Below are positions 15,271-23,096 of a DNA stretch of 46,576 bases, one piece after another. The notes beneath the pieces were generated by a model, which was not told the origin of the DNA, ran no database searches, and saw only the letters and a list, made by a program, of their open reading frames with translations. A program made the translations under genes and the position numbers. The stretch is from CBFGRV01 sp965651265 (GTDB lineage Bacteria; Bacteroidota; Rhodothermia; Rhodothermales; VXPQ01): NCBI GenBank assembly GCA_965651265.1, contig CBFGRV010000026.1:1-46576 (forward strand). The letters are read 5' to 3'. The first letter of the stretch is position 1. Every line of letters starts with the position of its first letter.

Positions 15271-17438
15271 AGGACGGCTCTGAGAACAGCCAGCTGCGAC
15301 GGGCTCACGATCACCTCCTCCTCTGCATCGTACCAGGCGCCCTCTTCGTCGGCATCGAAGTTCGAGACCAGCTCCCAGCCCCTTGGATCGGCCGCCGCCT
15401 CGATCGGGAGAGCAAACGTGGCCTCGTTATCGTCCGCATTGAAGAGCACCAGGAAGGTTTCGTCCACGATCTCTTTGCCCTTTCGATCGCGGCTGTGGAT
15501 GCAGTCGCCGCGGAGAAGTACGCCGAAAGCGTGCAGACCCTCATCCGACCAGTCTCCATTCTGCATTTCGCGCCCCTCAGGATGCCACCATAAGGCATCG
15601 ATCACTCCTGCCTCGTCGATCTCGCCTTGCAGGAAGCGCTTGCGCCGAAAGTTTGGATGGGCCTTTCGAAATTTGATGACTTGCGCCACGAACTGCAGGA
15701 ATGCCTTCTTTCGTTCGTCGAGCTCCCAGTCGTACCAATTGATCTCGTTATCCTGACAGTAGGCGTTGTTGTTGCCTTGTTGCGTCCGCGAGATCTCATC
15801 ACCACCCAGGATCATCGGAACGCCTTGCGACAGAAGGAGCGTCGAGATTAGCGCGCGCTTTTTTTGCTCACGACAGGCAAGCACGTCCTCATCGTCCGAT
15901 GGCCCCTCAATCCCGCAGTTGACGCTGTAGTTCGGCTCATGGCCATCGCGGTTCCCCTCCTGATTTGCCTCGTTGTGTTTGCGTTCGTAGCTGACGAGGT
16001 CTTCGAGAGTGAACCCGTCATGGGCCGTCACAAAATTGATGGAGGCGTAGGGCCGCCTCCCGGACCGCTCGTACAGGTCGCTCGATCCGGCGAAGCGCGT
16101 GGCGAACTCGCCGTTGAGTCCGCTGTCCCCTCGCCAGAATCGCCGCAGTGCATCGCGGTACCGGCCGTTCCACTCCGTCCATTGCCACGGAAAGCTGCCG
16201 ACTTGATAGCCGCCGGGTCCGACGTCCCACGGCTCGGCGATCAGCTTTACCTGACTCAACACGGGGTCCTGTTGGATGAGAGTGAAAAAAGCCGACAGCA
16301 TATCGATTTCGTACAGCTCTCGCGCCAGTGCCGCGGCGAGATCGAACCGAAATCCATCCACATGCATCTCCAGTACCCAGTACCGGAGACTGTCCATGAT
16401 GAGCTGCAGCACGTAAGGATTGCCGGCATCCAGCGTGTTCCCGGTACCCGTGTAGTCCATAAGGAACCGCGGGTTGTCCGGATTCTCCTTGTAGTACGAC
16501 AGATTGTCGATCCCGCGCAGGCTCAGCGTCGGCCCCAGGCGATTCCCCTCCGCCGTGTGATTGTAGACGACATCGATGATGACCTCGAATCCGGCTTCGT
16601 GGAGCGCACGCACCATCATCTTGAAATCTCGGACGGCGCCAATGGGACCGCTGCTCGAGTAGTCCGGCTCCGGGGCGAAATAGGCGAGCGTATTGTACCC
16701 CCAGTAGTTGGAAAGCCCTTGCTCGACCAGCCGTCTATCATGCACCTTGGCGTGGACCGGAAGAAGTTGGATGGTGGTGACCCCCAGACGCGTCAGATGA
16801 TCGAGGATCGGCTCCGAGAACAAGCCGAGATAGCTACCACGAATCTCTTCCGGTACCTCGGGATGGAGACGGCTGATGCCCTTTACGTGGGTTTCGTAGA
16901 TGACGGTATCCTCCCACGAAATGTTTGGAGCACGGTCATCACCCCACTCGAAGTGCTCTTCGACGACCGCTCCGAGCGGCGCGTACGGGGCGCTGTCCTC
17001 CTCACTAAAGCTCAGATCCTCCTCATCCGATTGTAAATCATAGCCGAAGAGACTGTCGTGCCACGTGAGCGGGCGCCCGATCGCCTTCGCGTAAGGGTCG
17101 AGGAGGACCTTGTTCGGATTGAATCGATGCCCCTGCTCCGGATCGTAGGGACCGTAGACTCGATAGCCGTAGAGTTGTCCGGGGCGCAGATTTGGTATAT
17201 AGCCGTGCCAGATGGGGCCTGTGCGCTCCGGTAGCTCGAGGACGGCGGACGGCTCCTTACTTTCGGCCGATTTGAAGAGCAGAAGTTCCACCCTTTCAGC
17301 ATGCTGGCTATAAAGCGCGAAGTTGACGCCGAGGCCGTCCCAGTCGGCACCCATCGGATAGGGACGTCCCGGCCACATCGTGCCCGACCGCTTCGAAGTC
17401 AGTCCTGAAGGCGGTACCTTTGCTTCTACCATCGTCAT
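15267..17438 (-). CDS. glgX: GlgX: glycogen debranching enzyme (GH13)
   Basis: GlgX hydrolyses alpha-1,6 branches of glycogen, giving linear chains that TreY/TreZ or MalQ can use. The product (723 residues from the ATG at 17438) has an N-terminal CBM48-like domain beginning MWPGRPYPMGADWDGLGVNF, then a GH13 barrel: VIYETHVKGIS, IDVVYNHTAEGN, VDGFRFDLA with nucleophile Asp366, LIAEPWD with acid/base Glu402, and FVTAHDGFTLEDLVSY. MILGGDEISRTQQGNNNAYCQDNEI is the usual isoamylase/GlgX stretch (it spans more than 20 residues, near 570-595). The frame opens 13 residues earlier at 17477, but the shorter start fits the family better. It converges on treY with overlapping stops and diverges from glgE. 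Confidence 0.94.
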   Translation of the reverse strand: MTMVEAKVPPSGLTSKRSGTMWPGRPYPMGADWDGLGVNFALYSQHAERVELLLFKSAESKEPSAVLELPERTGPIWHGYIPNLRPGQLYGYRVYGPYDPEQGHRFNPNKVLLDPYAKAIGRPLTWHDSLFGYDLQSDEEDLSFSEEDSAPYAPLGAVVEEHFEWGDDRAPNISWEDTVIYETHVKGISRLHPEVPEEIRGSYLGLFSEPILDHLTRLGVTTIQLLPVHAKVHDRRLVEQGLSNYWGYNTLAYFAPEPDYSSSGPIGAVRDFKMMVRALHEAGFEVIIDVVYNHTAEGNRLGPTLSLRGIDNLSYYKENPDNPRFLMDYTGTGNTLDAGNPYVLQLIMDSLRYWVLEMHVDGFRFDLAAALARELYEIDMLSAFFTLIQQDPVLSQVKLIAEPWDVGPGGYQVGSFPWQWTEWNGRYRDALRRFWRGDSGLNGEFATRFAGSSDLYERSGRRPYASINFVTAHDGFTLEDLVSYERKHNEANQEGNRDGHEPNYSVNCGIEGPSDDEDVLACREQKKRALISTLLLSQGVPMILGGDEISRTQQGNNNAYCQDNEINWYDWELDERKKAFLQFVAQVIKFRKAHPNFRRKRFLQGEIDEAGVIDALWWHPEGREMQNGDWSDEGLHAFGVLLRGDCIHSRDRKGKEIVDETFLVLFNADDNEATFALPIEAAADPRGWELVSNFDADEEGAWYDAEEEVIVSPSQLAVLRAVL

Positions 17439-17444
17439 CAATGA

Positions 17445-17454
17445 CTCACGTGAG
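17445..17454. promoter_or_regulatory. Perfect 10-bp palindrome just upstream of glgX
   Basis: CTCACGTGAG is a perfect palindrome ending about 7 nt from the preferred glgX start codon, inside the expected ribosome-binding or early transcript region. It could be a regulator site for the divergent glgX/glgE control region. A 10-bp palindrome can arise by chance in this much sequence, so support is weak. Confidence 0.25.
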
Positions 17455-17683
17455 AGTTCAAGCGCGCAAGTTAGCAATTAGAAGGTCTGGTAACGAGCAG
17501 GCAGGGTGTGACCTTTGTTCTGAGCGCTGCATAGATTGGCGCCAGTCTGAGCTGCCATCTGCCGTCTACCACAAAGCTGAAGAGGTGGCGCGACTGGGTC
17601 GATGCGGCGGTAGACGATTACGGAACAGCGCGTTCTAAGCCGCCACCTTGTCGTTTGGTTTCTATCGCTCCACGTAACGAATT

Positions 17684-17689
17684 CGGAGG
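17684..17689 (+). promoter_or_regulatory. Ribosome-binding site of glgE
   Basis: CGGAGG sits 3 nt before the ATG at 17693. It is among the strongest Shine-Dalgarno matches in the window and fixes the glgE start. Confidence 0.7.
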
Positions 17690-17692
17690 CTC

Positions 17693-19681
17693 ATGCCCGA
17701 TTCTTCCCTTCCGACTAGTTGGTCTCGCGTCGTTATTGCCGGGGTAAAACCACAGGTCGACGGTGGCCGTTGGCCGTCGAAAAGGTCGGTGGGTGAGGAA
17801 GTCACTGTGTGGGCGGGGCTGATCGTGGACGGTCACGACAAGATCGCTGCGGAGTTGTTCTTCCGGCACGAGGACGATGTCGCATATCGGTCTCGTCGAA
17901 TGCGGCTGCGCTACAATGACGAGTATCATGCCGACTTTCCCATCGAGCGGCTTGGGCGATATTCATTCTACATTCAGGCTTGGGTTGATGCGTTCGCATC
18001 GTGGCAGGACCAGTTTCGGCGACGGGTGGAGGGCGGTGACAGCGAATACGAAATTGAGAGCGAGCTGCAGGATGGTGCCTCCATTCTGCGCCGCGCCGCT
18101 GAGGACGCCGACGCGGAAGGAGCGCGCATTCTCAATAGATATGCGGATGCGTTCCTCGCCGGGAAGAAAGATGTGGCCTTGAGCCGCCACGTGCTCGAGC
18201 TGGCCCAGGCCAATGACCCGCGTCCGGGCGCCATCGAGTCGGACACCTTCGAGATCGAAGCGGATCCGGAGCTCGCGCGCTTCGGTGCCTGGTACGAGTT
18301 CTTCCCCAGGTCGGCGGGACCTCTCGTCGATCCTCCACGCCACGCGACGCTCGACGAGGCGGCCGAGCTGCTTCCTCGAATCAAGGACCTTGGATTCGAC
18401 ATCGTTTATCTCCCTCCCATCCATCCCATCGGACGCACGCATCGCAAGGGAAAGGACAACGCGACCGTGGCCGAACCCGACGATCCCGGCAGCCCGTGGG
18501 CCATCGGCGCGAAAGAGGGCGGGCACAAGAGCGTTCACCCTGATCTCGGCGGCATCAAGGCGTTCGATCGCTTCGTGGCTCGGGCCGACAAGCTCGGCCT
18601 GAAGGTCGCCCTCGACATCGCTTTTCAGACATCCCCGGACCATCCCTACGTAAAACAACATCCGGAGTGGTTCAAGCAGCGGCCCGACGGCTCCATCCGC
18701 TACGCAGAAAACCCGCCGAAGAAGTATCAGGACGTCTATCCATTCAACTTCGAGTCGCCGGACTGGAAGAACCTTTGGCGTGAGCTCAAGAGCATCTTCG
18801 AGTTCTGGATCGATCACGGGGTGCGAATCTTTCGAGTCGACAATCCCCATACCAAGCCGTTCGCCTTCTGGGAGTGGTGCCTGGGCGAGCTTCGCCGAGA
18901 GTATCCCGATACGATATTTCTGGCGGAGGCATTCTCCCGTCCAAAGATCATGTATCATCTGGCGAAGCTTGGCTTCAACAATTCCTACACGTACTTCACC
19001 TGGAGAAACACAAAGGACGAGCTCATCGAATATTGTCGCGAGCTCTACGAGACGGATGTCGCCGACTTCTTTCGCCCGAATTTCTGGCCGAATACGCCCG
19101 ACATCCTCCACGATTACCTCGTGCATGGGGGGCGGCCTGCGCACGTGATTCGGCTCGTGCTTGCGGCGACGCTATCGTCCGCGTACGGCATCTACGGCCC
19201 GCCCTACGAGCACGTCGACAACCGTCAGCACCCGGAGCGTGAGGAATACGCCTCCAACGAAAAATATGAGGTGCGCGCCTGGCGGTGGAACGATCCTAAT
19301 TCGCTTCAGCCGCTCATCAAGCGGGTGAATCGCATCCGCCGTGAAAATCCTGCGCTTCAATACATGCGGAACATCCGCTTTCACCAAACCGATTCCCCTC
19401 ACCTGCTCGCCTATTCCAAGCAGAAGGACGACAATCTCATCCTGGTCGTCGCCAATCTGGATCCGTACCACGAACAGCAGGGATGGGTGCATCTCGAGCT
19501 CGACGAACTCGGGATTCCGGCAGACCGGCCTTTCGAGGTGCACGATCTCCTGGGAGGAGAACGGTACTATTGGAATGGGAATGACAATTACGTAAAACTA
19601 TCCCCTCACATCCTGCCCGCCCACATCTTCCGTATCCACTATCGCGTTCGCACAGAGGAAGACTTCGATTACTTTGCTTGA
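17693..19681 (+). CDS. glgE: GlgE: alpha-1,4-glucan:maltose-1-phosphate maltosyltransferase (GH13_3)
   Basis: GlgE extends alpha-1,4-glucans with maltosyl units from alpha-maltose 1-phosphate. The 662-residue protein is almost the same length as Streptomyces coelicolor GlgE. It has an N-terminal beta domain (about 10-110), a helical insert (about 115-175) and a GH13 barrel with family-specific motifs: YLPPIHPIGRTHRKGKDN, ALDIAFQTSPDHP, FRVDNPHTKP (nucleophile Asp383) and FLAEAFSRP (acid/base Glu412). Both catalytic residues are offset by 11 from those I recall for the Streptomyces enzyme (394 and 423). The next gene, 58 nt downstream, encodes the TreS-maltokinase fusion that supplies the substrate, and glgB follows, giving the standard GlgE-pathway set. 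Confidence 0.96.
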   Translation: MPDSSLPTSWSRVVIAGVKPQVDGGRWPSKRSVGEEVTVWAGLIVDGHDKIAAELFFRHEDDVAYRSRRMRLRYNDEYHADFPIERLGRYSFYIQAWVDAFASWQDQFRRRVEGGDSEYEIESELQDGASILRRAAEDADAEGARILNRYADAFLAGKKDVALSRHVLELAQANDPRPGAIESDTFEIEADPELARFGAWYEFFPRSAGPLVDPPRHATLDEAAELLPRIKDLGFDIVYLPPIHPIGRTHRKGKDNATVAEPDDPGSPWAIGAKEGGHKSVHPDLGGIKAFDRFVARADKLGLKVALDIAFQTSPDHPYVKQHPEWFKQRPDGSIRYAENPPKKYQDVYPFNFESPDWKNLWRELKSIFEFWIDHGVRIFRVDNPHTKPFAFWEWCLGELRREYPDTIFLAEAFSRPKIMYHLAKLGFNNSYTYFTWRNTKDELIEYCRELYETDVADFFRPNFWPNTPDILHDYLVHGGRPAHVIRLVLAATLSSAYGIYGPPYEHVDNRQHPEREEYASNEKYEVRAWRWNDPNSLQPLIKRVNRIRRENPALQYMRNIRFHQTDSPHLLAYSKQKDDNLILVVANLDPYHEQQGWVHLELDELGIPADRPFEVHDLLGGERYYWNGNDNYVKLSPHILPAHIFRIHYRVRTEEDFDYFA

Positions 19682-19724
19682 CGACGGCGATACGTCCCGC
19701 CGAACCAAACGGCCGATCCGCCAA

Positions 19725-19730
19725 AGAAGG
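19725..19730 (+). promoter_or_regulatory. Ribosome-binding site deciding the treS/mak start
   Basis: AGAAGG lies 9 nt before the ATG at 19740. The frame is open back to a TTG at 19674 that overlaps the end of glgE, but the site, and homology beginning at SDPLWYKDAVIYELH, support 19740 (or the second Met at 19752). Confidence 0.55.
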
Positions 19731-19739
19731 TATCTGGAG

Positions 19740-22700
19740 ATGAGCGATTTTATGAGTGACCCGCTCTGGTACAAAGATGCGGTCATTTATGAGCTACACG
19801 TTCGGTCATTCTTCGATGCCACCGATGACGGCTACGGCGACTTCGAGGGGCTGCGTCGCAAGCTACCGTACCTGGAATCACTCGGTGTGAATACGCTCTG
19901 GCTTCTGCCGTTTCTTGAGAGCCCGCTGCGTGACGACGGCTACGACACGGCCGATTACTTCAAGATTCACCCCATGCACGGTACCCTCGAAGACTTCCAG
20001 GCCTTTCTGGACGAGGCGCACCATCGAGGGATGCGGGTAATCACCGAGCTCGTGCTGAACCACACATCCGATCAGCACCCGTGGTTTCAGGAAGCCCGCG
20101 ATCCGAGCTCCCCGAAGCACGACTGGTATGTCTGGAGCGAGACGAGCGAGAAATACGCCGACGCCCGCATCATCTTCACGGACACCGAGGTCTCGAACTG
20201 GACGTGGGATCGCAAGGCCCAGAAATACTACTGGCACCGATTCTTCAGCCATCAGCCAGATTTGAACTACGACAATGCGGAAGTCCGGGAGCAGATGAAG
20301 GAGGTGCTCTTCTACTGGCTCGACATGGGAGTCGACGGCCTTCGGTTGGATGCCGTGCCCTACCTGTACGAGCGAGAGGGCACGAACTGCGAAAATCTTC
20401 CCGAGACCATCGAGTACGTAAAGACCCTGCGGGCCGCCATAGAGGAGCGCTACGGACCGGGTAAGGTGCTGCTGGCGGAGGCCAATCAGTGGCCGGAGGA
20501 CACATTGCCCTACTTCGGCGACGGTGACGGCGTCCAGATGGCCTTCAACTTTCCCATCATGCCGCGACTCTATATGGCCCTGCGCCGGGAAAATCGCCGA
20601 CCCGTCGTCGAAATGCTCGAGATGACGAGCGACATCCCGGACGAGTGCCAGTGGGCCATCTTCCTCCGCAACCACGACGAGCTCACCCTCGAGATGGTGA
20701 CGGATGAGGAGCGCGACTATATGTACCACGAGTATGCGGCAGACCCGCGATTCCGCATCAATGTGGGAATCCGCCGCCGCCTGGCGCCCCTGCTAGGCGC
20801 CGAGCGGCGTCGTATCGAGCTGATGAACGCGCTCCTGCTCTCGCTCCGCGGTAGCCCAATTATCTATTACGGAGACGAGATCGGGATGGGAGACGATCCA
20901 TTCCTGGGAGACCGAAACGGAGTCCGGACACCCATGCAATGGAGCCCCGACAAAAACGGCGGCTTCTCCCGCGCGCCTTACCATCGGCTCTTTATGCCCA
21001 CGATCAATCGTGGCCCTTACAGCTATGAATTCGTGAATGTTGAGGACGCGGAGAGGGACCCGTACTCGCTACTCAACTTCATGAAGCGGCTTCTCGCACT
21101 GCGCAGCCGGCACGTCAAAGTCTTTGGGCGCGGCACGCTCGAGCTCGTCCCCCTCGAGAATCAACACGTACTCGCTTTCGTCCGCGAGTTCGAGGGAGAG
21201 CGCATTCTCGTCGTGGCGAACCTGTCGCGTTTTGCTCAATCCATTTTTCTACCCGAATCCGAGACCTACAAGGGATGTGTGCCGATTGAACTATTCAGCC
21301 AGCAGCCCTTTCCGACCATTGGTGATTCGCCCTATCACATCATCGTAGGACCACACGGATTTTTCTGGTTTGCCCTCGAACCGGAGCAAGTCGTGCCGAC
21401 GATCTCTCCGAAGGCCGTGGAAATGCGTCCAGAACGAGCCGACGAAGAGCTGCCGACGCTGAAAGTCACGGAGGGCATTCAGAATCTGCTTATCCGTACC
21501 ATGGTCCGCGACTCCGGAATGGAACGTCTGGAGGCCATGCTGCCCGAGTACCTCATTCATCAACGCTGGTTCGGCGCCAGGGAGGAGACGATTCGCCAGG
21601 TGCGGATTGCCGATGCCGTACGACTTCAGGCCGAGCCCATCCCTATCTACCTGACCATCCTCGATGTCTCCACGGACCGGGATGCGAGCCAGTACCTGCT
21701 TCCTCTGACACTCACCCCCGAGTCAGAAGCCCGCGAGATCATGGAGCATTCCGGCTATGCGGCGATCGCGTGGGTTGAGACTCCCTCCGATCGGGGGCTT
21801 CTGCATGATGCGACAGTCCGACCCGACTTCTGGATCAGCCTTTTCCGGTGGTGGCGAGGTGGCGGTAAGGGTCGGTCGCTGAGAGGAGTGTACGTGGCCT
21901 CCATGGATGCGGATGCCAAGCATGAAAGCATCGAATCGGCGCGAGTGCTCGCGGGAGAGCAGACCAATTCATCCGCCATCATCGACGATCGCTTCTTCAT
22001 CAAACTGTACCGGCGACTCGAAGAAGGCGTCAATCCGGAGATGGAGCTACTACGCTGCCTGACCGAACAGGGCTTCAAGTTCGTCCCGCAGCTCTACGGA
22101 CGCATGTCCTTCCGTACATCCAGACATCAGTATGCCCTCGGCATCCTCCAGGACGCGTTGCCCGTCGAGACAGACGGCTGGAGTCACGCGCTCGAGATCA
22201 CGGGTCGCTTTCTGGAACGCGTCTCTCAGATGACTCCGCCTCGCGGCGGCCTTCCGACATCCTACGAAGATGAGGTCCCCGGTTGGCTGGACGAGGTGGC
22301 TCCCGAGATGCTCTCGCTCTCACATGTACTCGGCATCAGGACGGCCGAGCTTCATCTTACGCTTTCCCGATCGAGCGAACCGGACATCGCGCCCGTTGAC
22401 GGCGCCGCCGCGGACATAGAGGCGCTCGTGGGGCGTATCAGGAGCGAGGCTGCGGAAACCCGCGCAATGCTTTCCCGAAAGGAGGGCGACCTGCCCGGCA
22501 TCCCTCGCGCGTCGGAGTGGGATGTTGCCATGCAGCGCCTCGAGCAAATCGCCTCCATCCCCCATCCTCAAAAGAAAATCCGCATCCATGGCGATCTGCA
22601 TCTCGGGCAGGTCGTGATCGCCGATGGAGACTACTACATCCTGGATTTCGAGGGCGAGCCGGACCGTACCCTGGAGGTTCGCCGAGAACGCGATTTTGCG

Positions 22701-23066
22701 ATGCGGGATGTAGCCGGGATGCTTCGTTCTATCGAATATGCGGCGCTTGCAACGTGGAAGGATCACGAAGACCTTGACGAGGACGGCAAGCTGCTGGACT
22801 GGACGCAGAAGCTGATCCACTGGTGTGAGGCCGTTTTCCAGTCCGCCTATTTCGGGACGGCCGACGAGAGCGAATTTCTCCTCGAGCCCTCGTACCGCCG
22901 GCCGTTTCTTTGGATGTACCTGCTTGACAAGGCCCTCTACGAAATCCGATATGAGCTCAATCACCGACCGGGCTGGACGTGGTTGCCGCTCCAGGGTCTC
23001 AAACGTCTGATCGCGGAAGCGCGGCGAGACCTCACAGAGCCGGAGACCGAGTTGGTCGAGAAATGA
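19740..23066 (+). CDS. treS: TreS-Mak fusion: trehalose synthase joined to maltokinase
   Basis: A 1108-residue two-enzyme fusion. The N-terminal half (about 1-560) is trehalose synthase, a GH13 enzyme interconverting trehalose and maltose: WYKDAVIYELHVRSFFD, LVLNHTSDQHPWF, DGLRLDAVPYLYEREGTNCENL (split; nucleophile Asp204), LLAEANQWPED (Glu247) and LRNHDELTLEM (Asp313). The C-terminal half (about 600-1108) is a maltokinase (Mak/Pep2) with an aminoglycoside-phosphotransferase-like fold: YLIHQRWFG, IHGDLHLGQVV at 949-959 with catalytic Asp952, and LDFEGEP with metal ligand Asp969. The fusion converts trehalose plus ATP into maltose 1-phosphate, the donor for GlgE encoded just upstream. TreS-Mak fusions are known in other bacteria. 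It ends 30 nt before glgB. Confidence 0.95.
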   Translation: MSDFMSDPLWYKDAVIYELHVRSFFDATDDGYGDFEGLRRKLPYLESLGVNTLWLLPFLESPLRDDGYDTADYFKIHPMHGTLEDFQAFLDEAHHRGMRVITELVLNHTSDQHPWFQEARDPSSPKHDWYVWSETSEKYADARIIFTDTEVSNWTWDRKAQKYYWHRFFSHQPDLNYDNAEVREQMKEVLFYWLDMGVDGLRLDAVPYLYEREGTNCENLPETIEYVKTLRAAIEERYGPGKVLLAEANQWPEDTLPYFGDGDGVQMAFNFPIMPRLYMALRRENRRPVVEMLEMTSDIPDECQWAIFLRNHDELTLEMVTDEERDYMYHEYAADPRFRINVGIRRRLAPLLGAERRRIELMNALLLSLRGSPIIYYGDEIGMGDDPFLGDRNGVRTPMQWSPDKNGGFSRAPYHRLFMPTINRGPYSYEFVNVEDAERDPYSLLNFMKRLLALRSRHVKVFGRGTLELVPLENQHVLAFVREFEGERILVVANLSRFAQSIFLPESETYKGCVPIELFSQQPFPTIGDSPYHIIVGPHGFFWFALEPEQVVPTISPKAVEMRPERADEELPTLKVTEGIQNLLIRTMVRDSGMERLEAMLPEYLIHQRWFGAREETIRQVRIADAVRLQAEPIPIYLTILDVSTDRDASQYLLPLTLTPESEAREIMEHSGYAAIAWVETPSDRGLLHDATVRPDFWISLFRWWRGGGKGRSLRGVYVASMDADAKHESIESARVLAGEQTNSSAIIDDRFFIKLYRRLEEGVNPEMELLRCLTEQGFKFVPQLYGRMSFRTSRHQYALGILQDALPVETDGWSHALEITGRFLERVSQMTPPRGGLPTSYEDEVPGWLDEVAPEMLSLSHVLGIRTAELHLTLSRSSEPDIAPVDGAAADIEALVGRIRSEAAETRAMLSRKEGDLPGIPRASEWDVAMQRLEQIASIPHPQKKIRIHGDLHLGQVVIADGDYYILDFEGEPDRTLEVRRERDFAMRDVAGMLRSIEYAALATWKDHEDLDEDGKLLDWTQKLIHWCEAVFQSAYFGTADESEFLLEPSYRRPFLWMYLLDKALYEIRYELNHRPGWTWLPLQGLKRLIAEARRDLTEPETELVEK

Positions 23067-23096
23067 TTTAATGACGCAACCCGAACGCGGATATAC

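Larger units (their letters stand above)
17439..17692. promoter_or_regulatory. Divergent control region between glgX and glgE
   Basis: This 254-bp gap separates glgX (minus) from glgE-treS/mak-glgB (plus) and must contain promoters for both arms. It has no gene that I can support. A palindrome lies at 17445-17454 and a strong ribosome-binding site at 17684-17689. I could not identify convincing promoter boxes by eye. Confidence 0.45.

Noticed and set aside
15864..17036. 390-codon open frame opposite glgX
   Set aside because: Antisense shadow of a well-supported GH13 gene; no domain recognised.
17963..19144. 393-codon open frame opposite glgE
   Set aside because: Antisense shadow; glgE has intact catalytic motifs and a strong ribosome-binding site.
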